Below, in pieces: positions 1 to 7,840 of a stretch of 19,575 bases of DNA; within the stretch, counting starts at the first letter, position 1, and every line of letters starts with the position of its first letter. The notes under the pieces were generated by a model, which did no database searches, was not told the origin of the DNA, and worked only from the letters and a program-made list of their open reading frames with translations. This stretch comes from an uncultured Mucilaginibacter sp. (GTDB lineage Bacteria; Bacteroidota; Bacteroidia; Sphingobacteriales; Sphingobacteriaceae), in contig CAMLFI010000006.1 of NCBI GenBank assembly GCA_946479225.1, forward strand, positions 1 to 19,575, read 5' to 3'. Made by a program: the position numbers and the translations under genes.

Positions 1-697
1 CGAGCGCGGGCAGCAGCCCCAATTTGTCCAGTAAGGCAGGGCGCAATTCGTTTGCAATTTTACGTATAGACCCTATGCCGGTATTTACTTCTGCCAATAG
101 GCCGTCAATAATTTCGTCCCGGGCCGCATCATCTATCTTACTTCGTTTAAGGGCAGCTAATGACATTTTAAGGCCCGTAAGCTGCTGTCCGAATTCGTCG
201 TGTATCTCGCGGGCAATCCGCGATCGTTCTTCCTCTAAAACACTATTTAACTGCCCGGCAAAGCTACGTGCACGCATTTCGGAAGCTTCAAGAGCTGAAG
301 TTACCTTTTTGCGTTCCGCGCTGTAGGCCATGCTTTTGTATAATGCTGTGCCCGTCAGTTCATCTTTTAACAAGTAATCAGAAGCACCCATGGATAATGA
401 ACGGATGCCAAAATCAAAATCGGTAAAACCTGTTAACACAATTACAGGTGTATCGCGGCACAACTCTACCATATCTCGTATTAATTCTTCGCCTGTATTG
501 TCAGGCAACGTTAGGTCTACTAACACAACATTATAGGAATTACCCGCTTCTATTAACTCCCGGGCCTGCCTAAAAGATGTCGCCCGGCGCACAACCGCTG
601 TCATTTGCTCCGCAATCATCTCTTCAACGAGTATAAAATCGCCCGGGTTATCCTCCACAACCAGTACTTCATAAAGTTGGTCAGTATGTCTGATCAT
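1..697 (-). CDS. Receiver-domain histidine kinase (HisKA_3 type), 3' part outside window
   Basis: Partial two-component signalling protein; 232 residues are visible, starting with MIRHTDQLYEV at 697 and still open at position 1. Residues 8-125 form a response-regulator receiver domain: acidic pair E15/D16, phospho-acceptor D61 in VVLVDLTLPD, T89 in VIVLTG and the conserved lysine K111 in YLLKDEL. A short helical linker (125-155) leads into a HisKA_3 dimerisation/phosphotransfer domain with the expected histidine H166 in EERSRIAREIHDEFGQQ. The HATPase domain must lie beyond the window edge. There is no signal peptide or membrane segment, so the protein is cytosolic and is probably fed by another kinase through D61. 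NarL-type regulators are the usual partners of HisKA_3 kinases, but none is in view. The order receiver then kinase, with no PAS domain between, is visible directly; the signal sensed is unknown. Confidence 0.9.
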   Translation of the reverse strand, partial: MIRHTDQLYEVLVVEDNPGDFILVEEMIAEQMTAVVRRATSFRQARELIEAGNSYNVVLVDLTLPDNTGEELIRDMVELCRDTPVIVLTGFTDFDFGIRSLSMGASDYLLKDELTGTALYKSMAYSAERKKVTSALEASEMRARSFAGQLNSVLEEERSRIAREIHDEFGQQLTGLKMSLAALKRSKIDDAARDEIIDGLLAEVNTGIGSIRKIANELRPALLDKLGLLPAL

Positions 698-863
698 AAT
701 TATCGGATAATCGCGATTGAATTTTTACGTTTTGTTTTAGATGTGATTAAATATAGCGATAAATGGTCAAATTAAATTCAACGGCAGAGAATTGAGTTTT
801 TGTTAATATTACCCTGCAAGATAAACCGTTACATCAAACGTCATTATTGCCTTTTTAATTGCG

Positions 864-2075
864 TTAAATTCCTACCTGAACGCCAATACCTCCAAAATTA
901 TTTAGGAATGATTTGGCACTTACGGCGATATTCTTGGTTATGAAATATTTAGCCGACAGGGTAGAATAAAACATTCTGCCATACTCAAAGTTGTTATCGC
1001 CCTTACCGCCATTGTAATTATAGCGTTCATACCCGCCCAAAAAATAGCCGTAACTGCCTGAAAAAACAACCCTGCCCAGTCGCAAATCAATACCGGCATT
1101 TAAACCAACGTTAAGACGGCTGTATACCGGTGTATAATCACCTTGAAATGTTTGTATAAAACGGGTAGTATCAGAAGTAGCAGATCCCAGGGGCGATGTT
1201 TTGGATGAATAAACCACATCTGTACCAACCTTTAGTCCCAGCACATTGTTTACATAACGGCTATAAGAAGCTGATAAACCAGCTTTAAAAATGGGTGTTG
1301 TTGATTTTCGGAATGATTTGTCCAATTGTAAATTGACGCCTTTTAGTTGGTAAAAGCCCGTTGTTATCTGGCCGGTATAGCCGCCAATAAGTTCAATTGC
1401 CAGCGCATTTTGACTTAAATTAAATTTAGGCGCACGTGTAGGAGCTGATGACAGGCCGTGTGTTACACCTATGAATGATTCTATTTTATTTAACCCAACG
1501 TTAGGCTTGCTGGTATTGGAGTTTGAGGCATGTGCTACAACGGCACCTATTTGCAAGTTGGTATTGTGGGTTACCGGGAAAACTAATTTTAGCTTGGCGC
1601 TGCTTATTATATTTATACGACCACCCATAACCTGGTTTACGCCGTTGGTGGCACCGTAATCCTTTGTTGAATATAAAAGACCAAGGCCCGGCGCAAATAA
1701 AACTTTAAACCCGTTAGTATTTAGTAATCTGATGTCTATTCCGCCCGATACTGCTACATGGCTGCCAAAATATCCATTGTTACGAAATTCGGGGTTATAA
1801 GCCGTTAAGGCATTGCCACCGCTAACGCCGTTCATATTATATAAAGTGGCTTCAATAGATATGTTTTCTACATTCAATGCTTTTGTCCACTCAGCTTCGC
1901 TATTAGCCGTGCTTATATTATAATTAATGCCAACCCCATTGTATGCACCCTGCGTACCAAACATTGTGGCACCGTACATAAAGTTTGCACCTATTGTATT
2001 TCTGTTTTGTGCGTATGAGCCTGATGTTACAGCCAACAATAATATCAGCAGTATTAACTTATTTTTTAATCTCAT
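864..2075 (-). CDS. Exported outer-membrane beta-barrel-like protein, function unknown
   Basis: 403 residues. A clear Sec signal peptide (basic MRLKNK, then a leucine-rich core) is probably cleaved after SYA at residue 22, leaving Gln-Asn-Arg at the mature N terminus. The rest is rich in Gly, Asn, Ser and aromatic residues in alternating patterns typical of amphipathic strands, for example VVFSGSYGYFLGGYERYNYN, and the C-terminal strand ends GGIGVQVGI. This fits a Bacteroidota outer-membrane barrel of roughly 14-18 strands. I recognise no enzymatic motif and no close family such as SusC, SusD, OmpA or PorP. It is monocistronic in appearance: the next minus-strand gene starts 166 bp further on, and upstream lies a divergent lipoprotein gene. 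The call of outer-membrane location is inference from composition and the signal peptide. Confidence 0.75.
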   Translation of the reverse strand: MRLKNKLILLILLLAVTSGSYAQNRNTIGANFMYGATMFGTQGAYNGVGINYNISTANSEAEWTKALNVENISIEATLYNMNGVSGGNALTAYNPEFRNNGYFGSHVAVSGGIDIRLLNTNGFKVLFAPGLGLLYSTKDYGATNGVNQVMGGRINIISSAKLKLVFPVTHNTNLQIGAVVAHASNSNTSKPNVGLNKIESFIGVTHGLSSAPTRAPKFNLSQNALAIELIGGYTGQITTGFYQLKGVNLQLDKSFRKSTTPIFKAGLSASYSRYVNNVLGLKVGTDVVYSSKTSPLGSATSDTTRFIQTFQGDYTPVYSRLNVGLNAGIDLRLGRVVFSGSYGYFLGGYERYNYNGGKGDNNFEYGRMFYSTLSAKYFITKNIAVSAKSFLNNFGGIGVQVGI

Positions 2076-2342
2076 GTCTCAAAAGTTTAAAGCGTCTTTT
2101 AGTCACGGATCAAAATTGTTCAATACAATAGGGATGTAGATTAGACTGAAGTATGAAAACCCTGTAGTTATTTGATTGACACAGCTAATTAAGGCAGGAT
2201 ATTGAAAAGGAGAGATTTGTAGACCAAATCATTACGTCGCTTTCATTATCGGGACTATAGGGGCGCACTGGCCTGATAGGCAACTTTGTTTTATTAATAA
2301 ACCAATTATTAACCAGCGGGCCCCGCCCTAAAAACAAGTATT

Positions 2343-2648
2343 ATGAAGAAGTTATTACTATTATTGATAGTTATTATCCTGGCAAGTTGTAAAAAAGAAA
2401 CTTCAAACATTACTTATCCCAGCGGCACACTCTTCAATGTTAAAAATGTATCGCTGAATAGCTTAGCGATACCCAACAACGGAGTTATGGTGACGCCTCA
2501 AAATCCGTTTATAATTGATGAGCTTTGGTCAAGCGATCAATCCAGCCAAAAGTTTTACACATGCCACAGTGCAAATGGAAATGAATATAAAATGCCGGAA
2601 AGTAATATGGAGATAATATCTATACCACAGTCATCGGTGGGTAAGTAA
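2343..2648 (+). CDS. Small predicted lipoprotein, function unknown
   Basis: 101 residues. The N terminus MKKLLLLLIVIILASC is a short type II signal peptide with lipobox LASC, putting the lipidated cysteine at residue 16. It is followed by KKETSN; charged residues just after the cysteine resemble Bacteroidota lipoprotein export signals, so surface exposure is possible but unproven. The remaining 85 residues are polar, with one further Cys (in FYTCHSANGNEYKMPES), and match no family I know. The segment VTPQNPFIIDELWSSDQSS looks like a small beta-rich fold. It is divergent from the barrel protein gene and convergent with the transporter gene. The lipobox argues that this ORF is real. Confidence 0.7.
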   Translation: MKKLLLLLIVIILASCKKETSNITYPSGTLFNVKNVSLNSLAIPNNGVMVTPQNPFIIDELWSSDQSSQKFYTCHSANGNEYKMPESNMEIISIPQSSVGK

Positions 2649-2741
2649 CGTTAGTTTGCAGAAGAAATTAGTAACGGGCGGTTGTTTAGTGCAGGCGGGA
2701 TCTGAAAACTAATTACTTGTTAAAAGTCAATTGATCACCAG

Positions 2742-4478
2742 TTAGCCATCATACTCGCCCTGCAGCGCGTACTTGCCAAACAGACATAACCCTGCGGTGG
2801 CCAGAGGGGTTATAATTGTGGTTGTTATTATACCGAAGATCATATCATCCTGTTTGCCTGATGATATTTTAGGGATGCCTAACTTAAATATTCCGATATA
2901 AACAACAATCAAACCCAACAATATCCAAACTATGCCAAGCAGCCTTTTTGCCTTTATTAGCAAAGCTGATGGTATTTTAGGTTCGATGTTAGATTCTCTA
3001 TATTCTTTAAGGTAAAATACGCCTATTACAAAGGATACACACATAATGATAATGGGATAGGATAGACCTGCCAGGTAATAATCTTTACTACCGGCCTCGG
3101 TAGCCTTGTTGACCAGATAGGTGGAAATAACCATACACATACCCCCAAATACGCCAAAACCGATATGATACGGGAACGAGATAGAGGTGTACCTGATCTT
3201 TAGGGGAAACATCTCAACCAAATAAGCAGCCAGCGGACCGTATGAAAGCGCCACTATACTTAACAATATGGCTACGTAAAATATCAGCACCCACTTATCC
3301 TTACTATTCAGGATGATGCTTTTGAGGACTTCGGTATTTACCGGTTGACCGTTGGCAAGTGTTAACTTTTTTACTTCCTGGTAAATGGTTTGGTCGGTAT
3401 AAAAACGTCGGGTTGTAGTTGTTATTACCGCTCCTTCCTGTTTCTTTTCGATGATTTGTTTAGCGGTGTCTTCTGTCTTATTTTTCAGGTTAACTGTTTG
3501 ATAGATCTGCTCATATATAGGGCGCGAAATCACGATAGCGATAAACAGACTGGCTAATATTAAGGGTTTGCGACCCGTTTTGTCAGACAACCAACCTGAT
3601 AGCACATATACAGGCATGCCTATCAAAAAGGCGATTATTAGAATGGTGTTTACCTCATTAAAATCGAGGTATAAGGTTTTTAGTAGAAAGGTTTGGATGA
3701 AAGTAAAGAACTGGCCGTTTAAAACTCCCACGCCCAATGTAACACCAAATAGCGCCAATAATATTACTTTTAAATTAGCCTTGTTACCAAATGTGTCTTT
3801 TAAGGGAGTAGCTGAGGTCTTCCCCTGTGCTTTTGCGTTTGCAAACAACGGCGACTCGGCCATGTTTTTGCGGATATATACAGAGATTATCACCAGGAAT
3901 ACAGATACTAAAAATGGTAGCCGCCAGCCCCATGCTTCCCAATCGGCAGGGGTTAGTATACTTTTTATGAGCAGCACCACCCCCAGCGAAATGAGGAAGG
4001 CGATAACTGCTGTTACCTGTATCCAACCTGTCCAGAAGCCGCGATCCTTAGCAGGGGAGTGCTCGGCAACAAATGTAGCCGCACCGCCATATTCGCCGCC
4101 TATGGCTAAGCCTTGCAGCAGCCTTAAAATAAGTACCAGCACGGGCGCTAAATAGCCTATGGTTTGATAAGTTGGTATGGCACCAATAAGGATAGTAGAA
4201 CCACCCATTACCAGTAGTGTAACCATAAAAGTATATTTGCGGCCGATCAGATCGCCCAGACGACCGAAAAACAAAGCGCCAAACGGACGTACTACAAAGC
4301 CCGCTGCATAAGTAGCCAAGGTGATGAGGAAAGCTGCGGTAGCGTTGCCTTGAGGAAAAAATTTAGTGGCTATAACGCTGGCAAGGCTCCCAAAAATGTA
4401 AAAGTCATACCATTCTACAATAGTGCCTATTGACGAACCGACGATAACCGGCACGAGGGATTTAGTATTAAAAGCCAT
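2742..4478 (-). CDS. MFS transporter, metabolite:H+ symporter (MHS) type
   Basis: 578-residue inner-membrane permease. MHS signatures are visible: VEWYDFYIFG (21-30) in the first helix, motif A GRLGDLIGRK (72-81), LQGLAIGGEYGGAATFVAEH (121-140) and a second motif A copy GWLSDKTGRKP (295-305). The family is usually 430-450 residues. The extra length comes from a polar, lysine/glutamate-rich segment at about 322-393 between helices in the second half, and from a C-terminal extension (about 500-578) that holds two more hydrophobic stretches (about 513-533 and 547-568), giving about 14 membrane segments. The gene follows the acid-sugar kinase with 92 bp between, same strand. Family members carry carboxylates and osmolytes with protons, so in this context uptake of a threonate- or erythronate-like acid is the best inference. 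Substrate is not shown by the sequence. Confidence 0.85.
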   Translation of the reverse strand: MAFNTKSLVPVIVGSSIGTIVEWYDFYIFGSLASVIATKFFPQGNATAAFLITLATYAAGFVVRPFGALFFGRLGDLIGRKYTFMVTLLVMGGSTILIGAIPTYQTIGYLAPVLVLILRLLQGLAIGGEYGGAATFVAEHSPAKDRGFWTGWIQVTAVIAFLISLGVVLLIKSILTPADWEAWGWRLPFLVSVFLVIISVYIRKNMAESPLFANAKAQGKTSATPLKDTFGNKANLKVILLALFGVTLGVGVLNGQFFTFIQTFLLKTLYLDFNEVNTILIIAFLIGMPVYVLSGWLSDKTGRKPLILASLFIAIVISRPIYEQIYQTVNLKNKTEDTAKQIIEKKQEGAVITTTTRRFYTDQTIYQEVKKLTLANGQPVNTEVLKSIILNSKDKWVLIFYVAILLSIVALSYGPLAAYLVEMFPLKIRYTSISFPYHIGFGVFGGMCMVISTYLVNKATEAGSKDYYLAGLSYPIIIMCVSFVIGVFYLKEYRESNIEPKIPSALLIKAKRLLGIVWILLGLIVVYIGIFKLGIPKISSGKQDDMIFGIITTTIITPLATAGLCLFGKYALQGEYDG

Positions 4479-4570
4479 TTGATATCCAGGTTTTGTCTGT
4501 TAGGTTTATCTATTCAGATTCAGACAATTGAAAGGTATAGAAAAATCAGCAAACAGACCCTGCTAACTAA

Positions 4571-5707
4571 TTACTTATCCCAAACCTGTGGCGGCCAAGT
4601 ATAGCTGCCGGGCTTTAAGGTTAAAAAAAGATCCTCCCGCCCGACCGCTCTCAGACGGACAACGCCTGTGCTAAACTCCTCAACAGGCACAAAGTTGGTT
4701 AGGTTTAATTGCTTTATAATAGCCGATGCTGTTGCGCCGCCTTCTATCAGCAATTCTTTTATGGTTATCCTTTTAAAGACCTTTTCAACCAATATGGCCT
4801 TCTTTTGCTGTAGGTTAATTGCACCTATGGCAATTTCATCAATAGCAATTATAGCCTTGTTATGCAGCTTTAGTAAAGTTGTAACTTCATCGGCCCAGTT
4901 ATCAAATAAATTTTCTGAAGGATGTGTCGAGCTAACTATACCTTGTGGCATATAGCTTACCGGCCCACCGGCATTTTTTTGTTGTTTAATGGCTTGCCTG
5001 CTTTTGTCAAATGTAGTACCACTTACAAATAAAACACGATTTTGCAATGGATTTTTTTGGTCAATAAGTTGTGGTAAATGCCCCAGTGATTCCAGTATCG
5101 CGGCAAAAAAACCTGAACCCCCTGCCAATAATGTTTCCTTGTCTGTTTTGGCTACCCATTTTTTAAGATCGGTTTCGGTTTCGCAACAGGCTATCGTAAT
5201 ACCTTTTGCAGGTAAAATGTCGTCGGCAGTTTTTATGGCGATATCGTTTTTGTCGCAGCGAAGCATGGTATGTATCTCTGCACCGGTTATTGCAAAATCG
5301 GGGTCATTGGCAAAACTGCTTAAATAGATGGGCAACCCATCTATATAATATTGCCCGTTTATTATTTTACGATTTAAAGCGGGGTTAGCAGGTGCCAATA
5401 GCGCTTTATCTAAACCAAATTGTTTTAAATGGGAGTGAAGCTCAGCAATTACGTGACCACGCAACACGGAGTCCACCTTTTTAAACAAAAACTCAGGGTT
5501 TAACTTTTTTAGTCGGTCAGTAATGTCAGCCATTGTTTTTACCGCGTCCGCTTCGCCCATTGACCGAGTATCAGTAGCTACAACCAGTAAACCAGCAGTG
5601 GTCGTTTGATCAATCGTCGTAACAATCTCAACCTTTAGGCCATAACGCAAGCCTATGCCCGCAATTTCAACGGCCCCGGTTAAATCGTCGGCAACAACGG
5701 CTATCAT
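4571..5707 (-). CDS. Four-carbon acid sugar kinase (DUF1537 family; D-threonate/D-erythronate kinase-like)
   Basis: 378 residues, cytosolic. DUF1537 motifs occur in order: N-terminal substrate-domain ADDLTGA (6-12), KKVDSVLRGH (76-85, the family KxDSTLRG motif), APANPALNRKIINGQYYIDG (105-124), AGGSGFF (195-201), LFVSGTT (226-232) that opens the nucleotide-binding C-terminal half, IEGGATA (321-327) and KPGSYTWP (365-372). Characterised members phosphorylate the 4-hydroxyl of D-threonate (DtnK), D-erythronate (DenK), L-threonate (LtnK) or 3-oxo-tetronates (OtnK) with ATP. It is shorter than the roughly 420 residues common in the family but keeps both halves. Its ATG follows the stop of the pdxA2-like gene directly (TAAATG), implying translational coupling. 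Because no tetronate 2- or 3-dehydrogenase, aldolase or isomerase accompanies it, a DtnK/DenK role paired with PdxA2 is favoured over LtnK/OtnK; the exact stereochemistry cannot be read from sequence. Confidence 0.85.
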   Translation of the reverse strand: MIAVVADDLTGAVEIAGIGLRYGLKVEIVTTIDQTTTAGLLVVATDTRSMGEADAVKTMADITDRLKKLNPEFLFKKVDSVLRGHVIAELHSHLKQFGLDKALLAPANPALNRKIINGQYYIDGLPIYLSSFANDPDFAITGAEIHTMLRCDKNDIAIKTADDILPAKGITIACCETETDLKKWVAKTDKETLLAGGSGFFAAILESLGHLPQLIDQKNPLQNRVLFVSGTTFDKSRQAIKQQKNAGGPVSYMPQGIVSSTHPSENLFDNWADEVTTLLKLHNKAIIAIDEIAIGAINLQQKKAILVEKVFKRITIKELLIEGGATASAIIKQLNLTNFVPVEEFSTGVVRLRAVGREDLFLTLKPGSYTWPPQVWDK

Positions 5708-6751
5708 TTAGCTTACAGCTTGCTTACGGTATTTGCTTAATTGCACAGCCGATTCAATAGCCAAAATCATCGCATCGGCGCTGGCAACGCCCTTTCCCGC
5801 AATTTCAAACGCCGTTCCATGATCAACCGAGGTACGGATAATAGGTAGTCCCATAGTAATGTTTACGCCTTTAACACTCTTCATTTGTTGCTTCGCAGCG
5901 TCCCACTGAAATCCTGTTAATTTAAAAGGGATATGTCCCTGGTCGTGGTACATAGCTACTACGCCGCCGTAAGCGCCGGTTGCGGCTTTGGCAAACAGCG
6001 TATCGGGGGGCACCGGACCATCCACATCGTAACCTCTGCGGCGTGCCTCTTCAACTGCGGGTAATATCTCCAGTTCTTCTTCGGTACCAAACAAGCCACT
6101 GTCGCCTGCGTGGGGGTTTAACCCTGCTACGCCTATTTTTAAATTCGTTTCTCCCAAGCTGATGAGGCCATTATGCAGCAGATCCACTACTTCTAATATG
6201 CGATCCTTTTTTACCAGGTCGCAGGCTTGTCTTAACGATACATGGGTTGATACATGGATAACTTTTAGATTATCCTCAACCAAAAGCATGGCATATTTGC
6301 GCGTACCGGTAAGGTCGGCATATATCTCGGTGTGCCCGGCATAGTGGTGTCCGGCCTCGTTTATAGATTTTTTGTTGATAGGGCCCGTTACCGTCGCATC
6401 TATATCGCCGGACAGTGCCAGTTCAATTACTTTTTTTACGGATTGAAAAGCCGCTTCGCCTGCCATGGCAGATATCTCACCGAAATTAAACTGGTCTATC
6501 TCTATTTTATGCAGATCAAACACATCTATCACTCCGTATTTAAACTGCGCTTCACTTACACTTTTAATAGTGTTTATAGCCGCGTTTAAACTTAGCCGCT
6601 TAATAATTGCCTCAAATACCACAGAGTCACCAACCAATAAGGGCTTACAGCTATCGTATATACTTTTATTAAGTAATGCTTTTATAGCTATCTCGGGCCC
6701 AATGCTGGCCGGGTCACCCATCGTTATTCCTATAATTGGTTTGTGAGGCAT
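5708..6751 (-). CDS. pdxA2: PdxA2-like 4-phospho-D-threonate/erythronate dehydrogenase (PdxA family)
   Basis: 347 residues, cytosolic NAD-dependent oxidative decarboxylase fold. PdxA motifs: GITMGDPASIGPE (8-20), TGPINKKSI (122-130), AGHTEIYADL (138-147), and three presumed divalent-metal histidines, H170 in VSTHVSL, H214 in GLNPHAGDSGL and H269 in MYHDQGHIPFK. VNITMGLPIIRTSVDHGTAF (296-315) is near the C terminus. PdxA oxidises 4-phosphohydroxy-L-threonine in vitamin B6 synthesis; PdxA2 paralogues oxidise and decarboxylate 4-phospho-D-threonate or -erythronate to dihydroxyacetone phosphate. The direct junction with a DUF1537 kinase favours PdxA2. As I recall them, biosynthetic PdxA proteins of Bacteroidota carry a GDxNGIG N-terminal motif in place of the GDPASIG seen here, which also points to a catabolic paralogue. 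It is the first gene of the operon; no matching promoter element was found in the AT-rich gap upstream. Confidence 0.8.
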   Translation of the reverse strand: MPHKPIIGITMGDPASIGPEIAIKALLNKSIYDSCKPLLVGDSVVFEAIIKRLSLNAAINTIKSVSEAQFKYGVIDVFDLHKIEIDQFNFGEISAMAGEAAFQSVKKVIELALSGDIDATVTGPINKKSINEAGHHYAGHTEIYADLTGTRKYAMLLVEDNLKVIHVSTHVSLRQACDLVKKDRILEVVDLLHNGLISLGETNLKIGVAGLNPHAGDSGLFGTEEELEILPAVEEARRRGYDVDGPVPPDTLFAKAATGAYGGVVAMYHDQGHIPFKLTGFQWDAAKQQMKSVKGVNITMGLPIIRTSVDHGTAFEIAGKGVASADAMILAIESAVQLSKYRKQAVS

Positions 6752-7185
6752 TAATTTTTATTGAGTAGGAGTGCAATTTACTTTTTTGATGGACGGATTA
6801 CAAGGAGTTATAGAGTAGTGAAAGCTAATATTTAAGATAGTTACGATGTTCCTGAAAAGTTTTTTTTGATACTTTTTTTATAAAAAAAATGGTAAAATTT
6901 CCTACCAAACATGTAGCGGAAATCACAAAAAATAGATAGTATGTCAATGTAATGTCATGGTGTTAATTTTATGTAAATATGGCGTTACGGTAAAGTACGG
7001 GCAGTTTTTTGTCATTTATGCTGATTTGTTAGTGTGTTTGTTACACAATCAATTTTTTGTGATGTATTTTATACACTAAGGGTATTAAGGATATTGTAAT
7101 CTATACACCTAGTTCGTTGAAAATATTAAAAAATCCCAACGTTTATCGCAGTGTATTATGAAATTATTATAAAAATTCAAATTTA
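6752..7185. other. AT-rich intergenic region between divergent pdxA2-like and PepSY-like genes
   Basis: About 430 bp without a credible ORF. It is markedly richer in A and T than the flanking genes and has long homopolymer runs at 6857-6896. It should hold the pdxA2 operon promoter on the minus strand, but no TAnnTTTG element with a correctly spaced TTTG was found there. The most structured part is an interrupted inverted repeat at 7029-7079: TTAGTGTGT and ATACACTAA (8 of 9 complementary) enclose a second pair, ACACAA and TTGTG. This could be a regulator site or an RNA hairpin. I see no riboswitch that I recognise. Confidence 0.6.
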
Positions 7186-7217
7186 TTTGCCAAATCGTTA
7201 ATGTTGCTGTACTTTTG
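7186..7217 (+). promoter_or_regulatory. Bacteroidota-type sigma promoter of the PepSY-like gene
   Basis: TTTG at 7186-7189 (-33 element) and TACTTTTG at 7210-7217 (-7 element, consensus TAnnTTTG) are separated by 20 bp, the spacing known for Bacteroidota housekeeping promoters. Transcription should start around 7223-7226. This places the in-frame ATG at 7220 at or upstream of the transcript start and makes the ATG at 7241 the translation start. Confidence 0.75.
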
Positions 7218-7240
7218 TTATGGATTTAAAATTTAAGACT

Positions 7241-7708
7241 ATGAAAAAATTATTTATTACAGCAGCAATAGCTACAATGTTTAGTGTTACTGCGTTTGCG
7301 GATGGTGGAAAGAAAGTTAAAGCAGAAGGTGAGAAAAATGTATCATATAGTGCACTTACCAAATTCTCTACCGAATTTGAAAATGCTTCAAATGTTGTTT
7401 GGACAGTAACTCCAAATTGCCAGAAAGTTGATTTTGTTACAGAAAGTGGTAAATACACTGCATTTTATGATCTTGACGGCGAATATCTGGGCCGCACGCA
7501 GGAAATTTCTGTATTGCTTTTACCGGAAGCTAGTCGTAAGGAGCTTAAAGCTAAATATGCCGACTACACCGTTAGCCAAGTTATTCAGTACGAAAATACG
7601 AGTGCGGAACCATTGGTTTACTTTGTTGACCTTGTAAAAGCAAACAAGGAAGTCGTGTTAAAAGCGGTTCCGAATCAAAGCCTGGCTTTTTTCCAAGCTA
7701 TTAAATAA
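7241..7708 (+). CDS. Small exported PepSY-like (DUF2874-type) protein
   Basis: 155 residues from the ATG at 7241; that start gives a standard signal peptide (MKKLFITAAIATMFSVTAFA, cleavage before DGG) and fits the promoter at 7186-7217. An in-frame ATG at 7220 would add MDLKFKT and sits at or before the transcription start. The mature part follows the pattern of PepSY-like/DUF2874 proteins of Bacteroidota: a helix with FSTEFENASNVVWTVT, strands with KVDFVTESGKYTAFYDLDG, then LPEASRKELKAKYADYTVSQVIQY and a final strand pair. These are small periplasmic or secreted proteins of unknown function, with a fold like beta-lactamase-inhibitor proteins. The gene stands alone with a strong promoter and a strong terminator, suggesting substantial expression. 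The family call rests on pattern, not a search. Confidence 0.75.
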   Translation: MKKLFITAAIATMFSVTAFADGGKKVKAEGEKNVSYSALTKFSTEFENASNVVWTVTPNCQKVDFVTESGKYTAFYDLDGEYLGRTQEISVLLLPEASRKELKAKYADYTVSQVIQYENTSAEPLVYFVDLVKANKEVVLKAVPNQSLAFFQAIK

Positions 7709-7738
7709 GCCCATTACAGTACCCTTTTTAGTTTTTGG

Positions 7739-7770
7739 ATCCACTTCGGTTAGCCGGAGTGGATTTTTTT
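7739..7770 (+). terminator. Rho-independent terminator of the PepSY-like gene
   Basis: An 11-bp stem (ATCCACTTCGG / CCGGAGTGGAT, one G-T pair) with a TTAG loop is followed by an unbroken T run to 7770. It begins 30 bp after the stop codon at 7708. Confidence 0.9.
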
Positions 7771-7782
7771 ACATATAAGGGA

Positions 7783-7824
7783 TAACTAAAAAGCCTTTCC
7801 GAATACGGAAAGGCTTTTTAGTTA
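7783..7824. terminator. Bidirectional terminator between convergent genes
   Basis: A perfect 19-bp inverted repeat (7783-7801 and 7806-7824) with a 4-nt AATA loop. The stem contains GCCTTTCCG / CGGAAAGGC flanked by A5 and T5, so either strand ends in GC followed by a T tract. It lies 17 bp beyond the stop of the minus-strand Spy-like gene, which is probably its main client, and acts as a second stop for the plus-strand gene. Confidence 0.88.
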
Positions 7825-7840
7825 AAACATAATGGATCGA

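Noticed and set aside
24..326. Plus-strand ORF of 100 codons at the left edge
   Set aside because: It is antisense to the receiver/kinase gene, whose domain motifs are clear on the minus strand.
2316..2326. GC palindrome GCGGGCCCCGC just upstream of the lipoprotein gene
   Set aside because: Five-base arms around a single central base cannot form a stable hairpin and there is no T tract; a chance feature or weak operator cannot be told apart.
2709..4572. Shared CTAATTACTT near 2709 and near the kinase stop at about 4563
   Set aside because: One ten-base match in AT-rich DNA with no further similarity around it; treated as chance.
5708..6751. Biosynthetic PdxA of the vitamin B6 pathway
   Set aside because: The junction with a DUF1537 kinase and the GDPASIG N-terminal motif favour a catabolic PdxA2 paralogue; not excluded until the rest of the genome is checked.
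7220..7240. Longer start for the PepSY-like protein at 7220
   Set aside because: It lies at or before the predicted transcription start and would place MDLKFKT in front of a complete signal peptide.
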